64,000 nucleotides of DNA from Anodontia alba (lineage: Eukaryota; Mollusca; Bivalvia; Lucinida; Lucinidae): NCBI GenBank assembly GCA_964016985.1, contig OZ024823.1, positions 27,501,095 through 27,565,094 of the forward strand, in the 5' to 3' direction. Below the pieces are notes generated by a model. The model ran no database searches and was not told the origin of the DNA. It worked only from the letters and a program-made list of their open reading frames with translations. A program made the position numbers and the translations under genes. Positions 61,701 through 62,360 of this stretch are shown piece by piece. The first letter of the stretch is position 1. The number at the start of each line of letters is the position of its first letter.

Positions 61701-62360
61701 CAGTTAACCAGTATTGTGCACATTCTTTCGCCAGAAACTGACAACTGCCCTTCTTGAATCAGCGGGGAAGGGCAGTTGTCAGTTTCTGGTGAAAGAATGT
61801 GCACAATGGTCTGTAGGGAAACCACTGGGGGGCTTAAACCAGTTTTAATCATATGAAACCTCACTCTTGATTCTGATGCAGCTCCAAATAACAAATATGA
61901 GCCAGCACATGACAAAACCAATAAAATGGCATATGTGGCCAGCGAAGACTCAGACCAGCCTGGGCATCTGCCCAGTCTGATCAGTGTCTTTGCTGACCAC
62001 ATGATGAAAGCTTAGGTCCTTAGCTACCCAGTAAGCACCCAGCAAAGACTCTGCTCAGACTGGGCAGATGCCCAGGCTGATCGGAGTCTTCGCTGGGTGC
62101 ACATGCCATTTTGTTGGTTTTGTCATGCACTGGCTCATATGTTTGGGCCACATAGAGGACCAAGCCTTATTTTCTTGATAAAGATAATCTGCTATTATTT
62201 TGAATGTCAGATCCTTCAGTTGTTAACCTGCCTGTTCTTTTCTTTTAGGTGTGATTCTTGACTTTATTATTAGACGGGTCAGTATGATGGCACCTAGTTC
62301 TGTGTCATTGCCTGTGTTTCATTGGCTTCTTGGTTGTGTCTTGTCTTCCATAGCTTACAG
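19332..62360 (+). CDS. POMT2: Protein O-mannosyltransferase 2, 19 exons, 3' incomplete
   Basis: POMT2 with POMT1 transfers mannose from dolichyl-phosphate mannose to Ser/Thr of proteins entering the ER, the first step in the matriglycan pathway of dystroglycan. The 19 exons listed below join in phase into 770 complete codons. They give a polar N-terminal extension (1-115), a first membrane segment (about 117-135), WDETHFGK with the catalytic Asp148-Glu149, further membrane segments (about 210-365), three MIR repeats (about 400-455, 463-523 and 527-583), and the PWQWP and LGNPVIFW blocks. C-terminal membrane segments follow (about 653-770). [35 protein letters not shown] and [10 protein letters not shown] are as expected for POMT2 and not POMT1. 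Sequons lie at Asn393 and Asn587. The final exon (about 30 residues) is not in the window. All introns are GT-AG. Confidence 0.97.
19973..20134. mobile_element. Family I MITE, copy 1 (intron 1)
   Basis: Inverted ends cctctttataacac and gtgttataaaaggttg, with an internal atgtatagattctttacata palindrome. Related copies lie at 23629, 38497 and 52491. Confidence 0.65.
20136..20598. repeat. Direct duplication plus a tRNA-like SINE remnant
   Basis: A block with ccttcctgggtataaaccag and agtactaagcaatgtgg (20247-20280) recurs about 205 bases later (20450-20483). The 3' part, 20480-20598, read on the minus strand, is tRNA-like (gtgatgcagtggtaaagtgt, B-box-like gcaggttcaacccc). It looks like the head of another SINE type. 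Confidence 0.6.
20662..20765. mobile_element. Family F MITE fragment
   Basis: Starts ttaacctttaccactccctg followed by ggctaattcag and a truncated arm cccagaaaatagg. Confidence 0.65.
20830..20914 (+). CDS. POMT2: POMT2 exon 2, residues 146-174, catalytic loop
   Basis: Codes for [16 protein letters not shown] followed by [11 protein letters not shown]. Asp148-Glu149 is the acidic pair required for catalysis in the PMT family, in the first ER-luminal loop. Acceptor ttttgcag, donor gtaggt. Confidence 0.97.
21030..21262. mobile_element. Family K MITE, copy 2 (intron 2)
   Basis: Same internal text as 17230-17463 (gagttgaatttcaattttaa, agaccctgatcag, ggtctgcactgtttgccaat). Confidence 0.7.
21395..21535 (-). 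repeat. Dispersed repeat P fragment
   Basis: tgatggacagatggataaat and aaaaataatgttgctctcgc link this to 22845-23030 and, inverted, to 45975-46200. Confidence 0.5.
21732..21836 (+). CDS. POMT2: POMT2 exon 3, residues 175-209
   Basis: Codes for [18 protein letters not shown] and then [17 protein letters not shown]. GYxxGYDG and the YxGMR block are characteristic of POMT2. Phase 0 at both ends; acceptor tttatag, donor gtgagt. Confidence 0.96.
21932..22130. mobile_element. Family F TTAA-type MITE
   Basis: Ttaacc...gggttaa ends. The arms ttttcagagaaaataaggct / cttatttcctctgaaaaatg flank a small apex. Confidence 0.75.
22385..22800. mobile_element. Family A hairpin MITE, interrupted by E1
   Basis: The left arm begins tagctcctgataaagcac. 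After the E1 insertion it continues tatcttttctaatttcttca and a nearly perfect hairpin with apex around ccttccctaggcttgcctt. Removing 22433-22678 restores the family A order. Confidence 0.8.
22433..22678. mobile_element. Family E1 TTAA-type MITE, copy 1
   Basis: Ends ttaacctttaaagcgcca / tggtgctttaagggttaa. The central hairpin gactgctcctttaggagcag lies inside gcaaacagtgtggaccc / gggtccacactgtttgc. Copy 2 is at 48828-49070 in opposite orientation. Confidence 0.88.
22845..23030 (-). repeat. Dispersed repeat P, copy 2
   Basis: ggaaaaataatgttgcgctt and agtcatgtagcaggtttggt match 45975-46200 read on the other strand. The end carries a gatggatggatgg run. Confidence 0.6.
23234..23556. mobile_element. 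Tc1/pogo-like MITE with TA target
   Basis: Inverted ends tacagttgactcttgttatc and gataaggagagtcaactata. An internal exact hairpin ttgtggaaaagaggag / ctcctcttttccacaa sits at 23340-23388. The termini resemble pogo/Tigger-type DNA transposons; the name is inference. Confidence 0.75.
23629..23856. mobile_element. Family I MITE, copy 2
   Basis: Ends cactggaacctctttat / ataaagaggtttcggtgta. Internal cggttgtttagctaccatgg is shared with copy 1. Confidence 0.75.
23990..24186. mobile_element. Family A hairpin MITE
   Basis: Complete hairpin: gtagctccagataagc ... ccttatctgaagctatg, apex agtgccttgctgaggtgctt. It ends about 45 bases before exon 4. Confidence 0.88.
24232..24340 (+). CDS. POMT2: POMT2 exon 4, residues 210-246
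   Basis: Codes for [20 protein letters not shown] and a second hydrophobic stretch ending SSFVLF. It supplies two membrane segments. Acceptor ttatttcag, donor gtgagt; the split codon G|AT gives the Asp of the DTG motif. Confidence 0.94.
24396..24500. mobile_element. Family A hairpin MITE, left half
   Basis: catagctccagataagcggg followed by tttatttctccacaacac. The right arm is missing. Confidence 0.7.
24610..24890. mobile_element. Small element with hairpins at both ends
   Basis: ccacatgatagtggcagggt occurs at 24621 and again at 24857. Each forms a short stem ccac/gtgg. Between them are a gtctgtccatctgt run and standard filler (gatggatttcaacaaacttg). It resembles a one-unit version of the elements at 28934 and 34688. 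Confidence 0.65.
24997..25143. mobile_element. Family F MITE, partial
   Basis: aacctttaccactctctgga, ccagaaaatagacttgga, and apex gtttccttaggagac. Confidence 0.7.
25144..25336. mobile_element. Family A hairpin MITE
   Basis: Complete arms ttagctccagagaaggcac ... tttatctatagctatg, apex gtgccttgatgaggcac. Confidence 0.85.
25352..25507. mobile_element. Family A hairpin MITE
   Basis: Hairpin with gtgggtactcattagtagca / gcacttctaatgagtaccac. It ends cttatttggagctatg 30 bases before exon 5. Confidence 0.85.
25538..25646 (+). CDS. POMT2: POMT2 exon 5, residues 246-282
   Basis: Codes for [17 protein letters not shown] then [19 protein letters not shown]. The LxxSRxILLDPIL block is highly conserved in PMTs. 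A family A MITE ends about 30 bases upstream of the acceptor (ttttccag). The donor gtaaca is weaker than most here. Confidence 0.96.
25703..26757. mobile_element. Tc1/pogo-like non-autonomous element, about 1.05 kb
   Basis: Left end tacagtaaagctccaatata, right end tattggatctacactgta, inverted with mismatches. Both ends carry gcgatat-type phrases typical of pogo/Tigger-like termini. No transposase is readable inside. Confidence 0.65.
26758..27240. mobile_element. Family A hairpin MITE interrupted by a SINE
   Basis: The left arm catagctccagataaggcac ... acttatgttgtg and the right arm gaggcacttctaactagtgc ... cccacaacatat are separated by the type A SINE at 26839-27145. Confidence 0.82.
26839..27145 (+). 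mobile_element. SINE type A, full length
   Basis: The tRNA-like head starts gctggtctcggtggcccagt, with B-box-like gggttcaacccc at about 26895. The body includes gattcaagaaggacagttgt, and the tail is cctcaacacaaacaaac. Confidence 0.92.
27241..27783. other. Unrecognised intronic sequence
   Basis: No exon and no repeat recurring in this window was recognised. Confidence 0.4.
27784..28082 (+). mobile_element. SINE type B (different tRNA-like head)
   Basis: Head gctgggcccaatattgcagt ... catgagttcaagtcccagct. The body and the tail (gggttgactgggccataaaa) are homologous to type A. Other type B copies lie at 41365 and 51689. Confidence 0.85.
28107..28411 (-). mobile_element. SINE type A, full length, 15-bp target duplication
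   Basis: Read on the minus strand: tRNA-like head, body and tail acaaacaaacaaa. gcagatatggtattt is repeated at 28092-28106 and 28412-28426. A recent insertion next to the type B SINE. Confidence 0.95.
28592..28803. mobile_element. Family E2 MITE, copy 1
   Basis: Ends gtaaatgtcccaaactt / aagttttaggacatttat. The central palindrome gcaaacagtgtagacccc ... gggtctacactgtttgc is as in E1. It ends 41 bases before exon 6. Confidence 0.8.
28844..28909 (+). CDS. POMT2: POMT2 exon 6, residues 282-304 (short exon)
   Basis: A 66-bp exon coding for [20 protein letters not shown] then IG. The WWFWL block and the phase on both sides (AG|G, GG|G) fit POMT2 exactly. Acceptor tattttcag, donor gtaaga. Confidence 0.92.
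28934..31056. mobile_element. Element with 165-bp tandem core and hairpins at both ends
   Basis: The 5' hairpin (actcacctgagcc-gaa-ggctccaggtgagc) is followed by a gtctgtctgtccgtcc run. About 11 core units of about 165 bp follow, anchored by gattcgtcaaaaaacatggc (29276, 29441, 29607, 29771 and on to 30905). The end reads gctcaggtgagcgatatagg, then hairpin aggaccat-c-atggtcct, then cttgta. Core units read open in one frame ([15 protein letters not shown] text), which is a by-product of the repeat. No protein is encoded. Confidence 0.88.
31604..31745. mobile_element. Family F MITE, partial
   Basis: atttcatgtgaattgtctgc ... gcagatgattcacaggaaat is the family F apex. The outer parts are degraded. 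Confidence 0.55.
31853..32064. mobile_element. Family G MITE
   Basis: Ends gggccctgttgttcaaagct / agctaacgctttgaacaacc(aggccc). Internal gtgagtagcttttgcaaaaa. Other copies lie at 41638, 47201, 47778, 51963 and 63813. Confidence 0.85.
32358..32500. mobile_element. Family A hairpin MITE
   Basis: catagctccagataagtgga ... gaggcacttctaatgagtac. Confidence 0.78.
32616..32810. mobile_element. Family E3 TTAA-type MITE, copy 1
   Basis: Ends ttaaccctttcat / tgaaagagttaa. The central palindrome at 32703-32771 (gcaaacagtgtagatccaga ... ) is nearly perfect. Confidence 0.85.
32812..32965. mobile_element. Family H MITE, copy 1
   Basis: gactcaaatcagcctgtgca ... ggttgatctgaatctgtgct, inverted. Copies at 43950 and 49903. 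Confidence 0.65.
33325..34580. mobile_element. Family A MITE right half, split by a 1.16-kb element
   Basis: aaggcacttccaatgagtac ccataacttatgtt before 33362 and ttttcatgttgaaataagaa after 34522 join into a normal family A right arm. Confidence 0.75.
33362..34522. mobile_element. Non-autonomous TIR element, 1.16 kb, 18-bp inverted ends
   Basis: Left end cagcattcccattcacat, right end atgtgagtgggaatgctg (one mismatch). A probable 5-bp target duplication atgtt. The interior is unrelated to other repeats here. An 88-codon frame at 33854-34120 shows no family features and no transposase was recognised. The repeat superfamily is not assigned. Confidence 0.78.
34688..36092. mobile_element. Element with about 154-bp tandem core and hairpins at both ends
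   Basis: 5' hairpin atacgcccgttt-gaa-aaacgggacgtat. Four or five core units carry tcctacagtttacatccgat (near 34782, 34934, 35088, 35240). A T-rich middle follows. The end gccacgggcgtataatgccc is followed by a small hairpin ccgcttggcgg and agctcttgt. Same architecture as 28934-31056. Confidence 0.85.
36254..36530. mobile_element. Family B hairpin MITE, copy 3
   Basis: aaaacacgcctatataattt ... ataggcatgttttcgtaatg. The central hairpin at 36345-36440 is almost perfect, apex accacctcgacgaggcggt. Confidence 0.9.
36690..36790. mobile_element. Family A hairpin MITE, partial
   Basis: tcttcacaaaacatatgttg ... aagtgcttctaatgagtacc, ending about 35 bases before exon 7. Confidence 0.7.
36827..36920 (+). 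CDS. POMT2: POMT2 exon 7, residues 304-335
   Basis: Codes for [18 protein letters not shown] then [14 protein letters not shown]. The GVKFVGLF block is conserved. Intron 6 before it is 7917 bases, the longest in the gene, filled with SINEs and two large tandem-core elements. Confidence 0.96.
37030..37582. mobile_element. Family A hairpin MITE interrupted by a LINE end
   Basis: The left arm tttttcttatttcttga and, after the LINE, cttatttcttgaagagacca with gggtactaattagaagcttc / aggcacttctaatgac and the right arm to tagctagagctata. Confidence 0.8.
37059..37417 (+). mobile_element. 5'-truncated LINE 3' end with target-site duplication
   Basis: Flanked by cttatttcttga at 37047-37058 and 37418-37429. 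It codes for the C-terminus of a LINE polyprotein: [17 protein letters not shown] (a CxxC...H...C finger) then [18 protein letters not shown] and ...[12 protein letters not shown] at 37258. The 3' UTR ends tgaccctcatgggttgatgc gtcgttaaacctgaac and an (atc)n tail. It is inserted in a family A MITE in intron 7. The tail resembles that of the SINEs in this window. Confidence 0.92.
38012..38253. mobile_element. MITE with 21-bp inverted ends
   Basis: caggtcccgagtttataaaa and ttttataatcttggggcctg are inverted with four mismatches. The inner arms tgctcaactcagctgagtat / tgctcagctgagcatgag also pair. Confidence 0.8.
38246..38311. repeat. About 30-33-bp tandem duplication next to exon 8
   Basis: ggggcctgatagttattata(ac..tgaagcat) occurs twice in a row, the second copy three bases shorter. 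It starts in the MITE end and stops ten bases before the exon 8 acceptor. Confidence 0.9.
38321..38427 (+). CDS. POMT2: POMT2 exon 8, residues 336-371
   Basis: Codes for [20 protein letters not shown] then [15 protein letters not shown]. This is a membrane segment leading into the luminal region that carries the MIR repeats. Acceptor atttacag, donor gttagt. A small tandem duplication ends about ten bases upstream. Confidence 0.95.
38497..38745. mobile_element. Family I MITE, copy 3
   Basis: Core palindrome tgtatagattatatagaaat / ctatattatctatacatctt, as in copies 2 and 4. Confidence 0.7.
39050..39734. mobile_element. Non-autonomous TIR element, 685 bp
   Basis: Left end tactgtaaaacacttatatt(ttgtgg), right end (ccacc)aaatttaagtgttttacagta. 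The inverted repeats match at 23 of 26 bases. No coding region. Confidence 0.82.
39778..39935. mobile_element. Family A hairpin MITE
   Basis: tagctatagataag start, tcctcacaaaaacatgttgc / tgtttttgtgaagaaatgag arms. Confidence 0.8.
39992..40180. mobile_element. Family D MITE, copy 2
   Basis: ttaacccttgtcatgctgaa ... gtaggacaagggttaa. The central palindrome is tcagttggcttcttcagaag. Confidence 0.88.
40203..40592. repeat. Two direct copies of a 160-bp block
   Basis: attgaaaagttggtttaaaa ... aacccctgttttcact (40219-40300) recurs at 40457-40533 with about 80% identity by eye. Unidentified. Confidence 0.65.
40928..41010 (+). CDS. POMT2: POMT2 exon 9, residues 371-399
   Basis: Codes for [18 protein letters not shown] then [10 protein letters not shown]. 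Asn393-Ile-Ser is a likely N-glycosylation sequon in the lumen, at the same place as in vertebrate POMT2 (HNxS). Confidence 0.95.
41030..41217. mobile_element. Family E3-like MITE, degraded
   Basis: Ends gttaactctttcaaccctgc / gggatgaaagggttaa. The central palindrome is eroded. Confidence 0.6.
41365..41550 (-). mobile_element. SINE type B, partial
   Basis: On the minus strand it shows the head (gctccacagcacagtcagta, caggtcctaatcccagctca) and body (ccccttctgctaattcaaga). The tail is missing. Confidence 0.78.
41638..41860. mobile_element. Family G MITE, copy 2
   Basis: gggtccagttgttcaaagca ... ttgaacaactgggccc. Central aaaagctactcac arm. Confidence 0.88.
41918..42043. mobile_element. Family A hairpin MITE
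   Basis: Perfect central hairpin tgttgtgggtactcattaga ... tctaacgagtacccacaaca. Confidence 0.85.
42112..42221 (+). CDS. POMT2: POMT2 exon 10, residues 399-435, MIR 1 start
   Basis: Codes for [20 protein letters not shown] then [16 protein letters not shown]. The YLHSH sequence is the sugar-binding-like signature of the first MIR repeat. A palindromic MITE begins 17 bases after the donor gtaatg. Confidence 0.96.
42238..42576. mobile_element. Family L long-hairpin MITE next to the exon 10 donor
   Basis: ttaaaggctccatattcctc ... gaaatggagcctttaa. The arms match for at least 65 bases (caagaaagagttaataaatt / aatttattaaatctttcttg), and further in at agtctctcgttcttt / caaaaacgagagact. It begins 17 bases after the exon 10 donor. 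Confidence 0.85.
42574..42751. mobile_element. Family C hairpin MITE, copy 1
   Basis: taaggtggagtatttgaaga ... tcatatactctcccttac. The apex is related to family A (actcattagctgtgcc / aggtgcttctaatgagt). It abuts family L. Confidence 0.8.
42950..43134. mobile_element. Family F MITE
   Basis: tttttcagagaaactgaaag ... gctctctgaaaaac arms, end ttaagggttaa. Confidence 0.65.
43178..43540. mobile_element. Two adjacent family F MITEs
   Basis: 43178-43375: ttaacgcttagcactctggg ... agagtggtaaaggtttaa, with arms tttcccagaaagtggagaca / taatcctgttttctaggaaa. 43376-43540: a second, shorter copy (cctgagaaaataagacttga). Confidence 0.7.
43554..43752. mobile_element. Family C hairpin MITE, copy 2, abutting exon 11
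   Basis: Nearly perfect palindrome: aggaattgttaagga...tttggtgataattctggg and cccataattatcaccaaata...ccttaacaattcct, apex agaagcacctcacagaggtg. It ends 13 bases before exon 11 and contains the best branch-point-like sequence (ccttaac) for that acceptor. Confidence 0.92.
43766..43893 (+). CDS. POMT2: POMT2 exon 11, residues 436-478, MIR 1 end and MIR 2 start
   Basis: Codes for [18 protein letters not shown], an acidic linker, then [15 protein letters not shown]. The acceptor (gttattgttag) lies 13 bases past a long palindromic MITE. Donor gtaagt. Confidence 0.95.
43950..44115. mobile_element. Family H MITE, copy 2
   Basis: gactcaaatcaacctaccca ... caggctggtctgaatctttg. Confidence 0.65.
44630..44830. 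mobile_element. Family E4 MITE, copy 1
   Basis: gaacaccttaactccttacc and central palindrome gatcagatgtcacaacatgt(gacatctgatc). Copies at 58320 and 60656. Confidence 0.75.
44896..45120. mobile_element. Family K MITE, copy 3
   Basis: ttaacccatttatac ... gcataaatgggttaa. Centre gcaaacagtgtagatcctgg / ggatctgggtctacactgct. Confidence 0.78.
45228..45500 (+). mobile_element. SINE type A, head truncated, 12-bp target duplication
   Basis: Starts inside the tRNA-like head (gactggagagcaggaggtcg) and runs to the acaaacaaa tail. atactacaaagt is repeated at 45216-45227 and from 45503. Confidence 0.93.
45566..45965. mobile_element. Family A MITE interrupted by family F
   Basis: gctctggataaggagagtat ... 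and after the insertion catatgtttttgtggagaaa. The F element entered at TTAA. Confidence 0.78.
45692..45894. mobile_element. Family F TTAA-type MITE
   Basis: ttaacattttccactctctg ... cagagtgctaagtgttaa. Long perfect arms around atttcatgcaaattggagac. Confidence 0.88.
45975..46200 (+). repeat. Dispersed repeat P, copy 3
   Basis: gtctgtccgtccatctgtca, accactgggcggaatttaac and acttgctacatgacttcccc. An internal half-duplication (accactaggtggatttaacc). Confidence 0.6.
46411..46489 (+). CDS. POMT2: POMT2 exon 12, residues 478-504, MIR 2
   Basis: Codes for [19 protein letters not shown] then QVSGYGH. NLHSH and the HYQVxGYG block identify the second MIR repeat. Donor gtatgt. Confidence 0.96.
46560..46756. 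mobile_element. Family H-like MITE with agggccc ends
   Basis: agggcccttatgcagt ... gcttatagcataagggcc. Two internal palindromes (gatcagcctgtgcattcatg, gactatcctgatcag). Confidence 0.65.
46870..47048. mobile_element. Family E2 MITE, copy 2
   Basis: Central hairpin gactgctcctgaaggagcag inside aacagtgtagatcctgat / atctgggtctgcactgttt. Ends tcaaaattttaggacattta. Confidence 0.78.
47201..47325. mobile_element. Family G MITE, left half
   Basis: gggcccagttgttcaaaact ... gaaaaaatacgagtagcact. The right arm is lost. Confidence 0.75.
47691..48021. mobile_element. Family G MITE with 49-bp tandem duplication at its left edge
   Basis: ggttaggttttgcatgagta ... ccagggcccagttg occurs twice in a row (47691-47739, 47740-47788). 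The intact MITE runs 47778-48021 with a central hairpin gtgagtagcttttgca. Confidence 0.85.
48100..48318 (+). mobile_element. SINE type C
   Basis: ccttgcagcagataagggta, pyrimidine-rich body, tail aatgacccacatgggttgag gtgttgttaaaccacaac. Confidence 0.72.
48420..48631. mobile_element. Family F MITE abutting exon 13
   Basis: ttaatctttaccactctata ... agcatgctaagcattaa plus gggttaa. Arms ttttcccataaaataggctt / tctattttctgggaaaaata. It ends 16 bases before exon 13. Confidence 0.88.
48648..48799 (+). CDS. POMT2: POMT2 exon 13, residues 505-555, MIR 2 end and MIR 3 start
   Basis: Codes for [20 protein letters not shown], then [20 protein letters not shown] and [10 protein letters not shown]. It is closely bracketed by MITEs: one ends about 16 bases before the exon and another starts about 28 bases after it. 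The acceptor has a poor pyrimidine tract (aaaaatctgttgacag) and the donor is gtaaac. Confidence 0.95.
48828..49070. mobile_element. Family E1 MITE, copy 2, just after exon 13
   Basis: tatccctttaagcgccaaga ... tggcgctttaagggttaa. Inverted relative to the copy at 22433. Central gattcctcctaaaggagcag. Confidence 0.9.
49103..49310 (+). mobile_element. SINE type A, head missing, imperfect target duplication
   Basis: Begins tgatcatgaaatattttcta and ends cctcaacacaaacaaac. Flanks aaggaactaact and agggaactgact look like an aged duplication. Confidence 0.88.
49903..50230. mobile_element. Family H MITE split by a family A MITE
   Basis: gactcaaatcagcctgcact ... caggctgatctaaatcttca. The interruption is 49943-50112, with gatcagag on both sides (7-8 bp target duplication). 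Confidence 0.75.
49943..50112. mobile_element. Family A hairpin MITE with target duplication
   Basis: catagctccagataagatgc ... cttacctggagctatg. The gatcagag duplication fixes the true ends of family A. Confidence 0.85.
50474..50635. mobile_element. Family F TTAA-type MITE, shortened centre
   Basis: ttaacctttaccactctctt ... gagtggtaagtgttaa. Confidence 0.82.
50818..50906 (+). CDS. POMT2: POMT2 exon 14, residues 555-585, MIR 3
   Basis: Codes for [16 protein letters not shown] then [13 protein letters not shown]. PKWGWxQLE spanning the exon 13/14 junction is the conserved third MIR repeat. Confidence 0.95.
50935..51600. repeat. About four tandem units related to family F
   Basis: tatagtagaa with ttttaactttcagcacactt, ttctgagaaaatagggct and gtggagacagttcacatgaa recurs at about 140-150 bp spacing (near 51022, 51173, 51285, 51440). 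Confidence 0.75.
51689..52250 (+). mobile_element. SINE type B interrupted by family G
   Basis: Head gggctccatagcacagtcag ... gcaagttcaaatcctagctt. The body contains a short internal duplication (gagattgatcatgaaatcat / gatattgatcataaaatcat). The tail gcttgacatggccttaacag resumes after 52206. Confidence 0.85.
51963..52206. mobile_element. Family G MITE inside a SINE
   Basis: gggcccagttgttcaaaact ... tttgaacagctggaccc. Central hairpin tagcttttgcatttgcaaaa(gcta). Confidence 0.88.
52347..52423 (+). CDS. POMT2: POMT2 exon 15, residues 585-610
   Basis: Codes for [17 protein letters not shown] then MESHSVMTQ. The luminal segment after the MIR domain, with a second sequon at Asn587. The ESHxVM block is conserved. 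Donor gtaaga. Confidence 0.95.
52491..52698. mobile_element. Family I MITE, copy 4
   Basis: tgtatagattatgtagaaaa / tctatataatctacacattt core. Ends cgctttataacac / gctataatggacc. Confidence 0.72.
52941..53120. mobile_element. Family A hairpin MITE
   Basis: catagccccagataagtttg ... taagctggagctatg. Confidence 0.8.
53440..53730 (+). mobile_element. SINE type C, longest copy
   Basis: atgtatcttatgtcaccagg, ctatccttgtagcaggtaag, pyrimidine-rich body, tail aatgacccacaaaggttgac ttgtcgttaaatcccaac. A short family A-like phrase (agctccagatgagtttgggt) sits inside. Confidence 0.72.
53731..54594. other. Unrecognised intronic sequence
   Basis: No exon or recurrent repeat recognised between the SINE and the next family D copy. 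Confidence 0.4.
54595..54806. mobile_element. Family D MITE, copy 3 (inverted)
   Basis: ttaaccctggtcctgctgaa ... ttcagcatgggaaggtttaa. Confidence 0.86.
55010..55180. mobile_element. Family F-like MITE, degraded
   Basis: ggtcccagaaaatagggttt ... atcctttctctgggaaaaat. Confidence 0.55.
55573..55887 (+). mobile_element. SINE type A, full length
   Basis: Head gttggccggcctcggtggct, B-box-like gggttcaacccc, tail acataaacaaacaaa. ttcattgg is repeated on both sides. Confidence 0.93.
55985..56056 (+). CDS. POMT2: POMT2 exon 16, residues 611-634
   Basis: Codes for [20 protein letters not shown] then [12 protein letters not shown] and SxPWxWP are hallmark PMT sequences. Phase 0 at both ends. Confidence 0.96.
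56190..56375. mobile_element. Family F-like MITE
   Basis: ttacattttatgcaaattgt / acaatttgcaggaaatatga apex, close after exon 16. Confidence 0.6.
56590..57081. mobile_element. Family D MITE interrupted by a SINE
   Basis: ttaacccttattctgcagaa ... cagcatgacaagggttaa. Removing 56731-57016 restores a normal family D length. Confidence 0.85.
56731..57016 (+). mobile_element. SINE type A, full length, target duplication
   Basis: Head tggccccggtggcttagttg, B-box-like gggttcgacccc, tail cctcaacacaaacata. Flanks atatgattagctga / aatctgattggctga. Confidence 0.92.
57589..57745 (+). CDS. POMT2: POMT2 exon 17, residues 635-687
   Basis: Codes for [20 protein letters not shown] then [17 protein letters not shown] and a basic [14 protein letters not shown] stretch. 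This is the membrane segment returning the chain after the luminal domain. Confidence 0.95.
58105..58319. mobile_element. Family E3 MITE, copy 2
   Basis: ttaactctttttgcgccaaa ... agtgaaagagttcaac. Central cggctcatgatgagcc. Confidence 0.78.
58320..58470. mobile_element. Family E4 MITE, copy 2, partial
   Basis: atacttgtcctaaaattgta; centre cagatgacacattctgtgac(atctg). A short direct duplication (ggtaaataagtaataagaca) follows at 58461-58543. Confidence 0.68.
58939..59150. mobile_element. Family F TTAA-type MITE
   Basis: ttaaccatttccactcttta ... agagagctaagtgttaa. Apex attgtcttcattggagacaa. Confidence 0.86.
59613..59832. mobile_element. Family B hairpin MITE, copy 4
   Basis: aaacatgcctatggaaaaat ... 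aaatgcatgtttttgtgatg. The left outer part is shortened. It ends 32 bases before exon 18. Confidence 0.85.
59865..60005 (+). CDS. POMT2: POMT2 exon 18, residues 687-734
   Basis: Codes for [20 protein letters not shown], then [19 protein letters not shown] and FLYSAMLS. The [11 protein letters not shown] block is strongly conserved in PMTs. A family B MITE ends 32 bases upstream of the exon. Confidence 0.96.
60198..60410. mobile_element. Family D MITE, copy 5
   Basis: ttaaccctggtcatgctgaa ... gcaggacaagggttaa. Centre agttggcttcttagaagcca. Confidence 0.88.
60656..60860. mobile_element. Family E4 MITE, copy 3
   Basis: gggacaccttaactccttcc; centre gatcagatgccatattctgc(aatgtctgatc). Confidence 0.75.
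60974..61193. mobile_element. Family D MITE, copy 6 (inverted), inside a family F-like piece
   Basis: ttaaccctagtcctgctgaa ... gcatgacaagggttaa. The flanks ctttatatttcttcagg and atttcacatgaacc... join into a family F-like arm. Confidence 0.84.
61311..61537. mobile_element. Family K MITE, copy 4
   Basis: ttaacccattgtagtcagga ... tctacaatgtgttaa. Centre gatcagacgccgcacaacga. Confidence 0.75.
61590..61806 (-). mobile_element. SINE type A, partial, ending in a fold-back
   Basis: The minus-strand tail and body run 61590-61764. The following 43 bases (gaagggcagttgtcagtttc ...) are an inverted copy of the same body segment, giving a hairpin at 61719-61806. The head is lost. Confidence 0.85.
61898..62139. 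mobile_element. MITE with about 40-bp inverted ends
   Basis: atgagccagcacatgacaaa ... tttgtcatgcactggctcat. The inner arms agactcagaccagcctgggc / gcccaggctgatcggagtct also pair. Confidence 0.88.
62249..62360 (+). CDS. POMT2: POMT2 exon 19, residues 734-771
   Basis: Codes for [16 protein letters not shown] then [20 protein letters not shown] and Tyr. Penultimate coding exon by comparison with the family. Its last 34 bases and the first 30 intron bases (donor cag|gtaaga) have been copied in tandem downstream. Reading through the donor meets TAA at once, so any failure to splice here truncates the protein. Confidence 0.93.
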
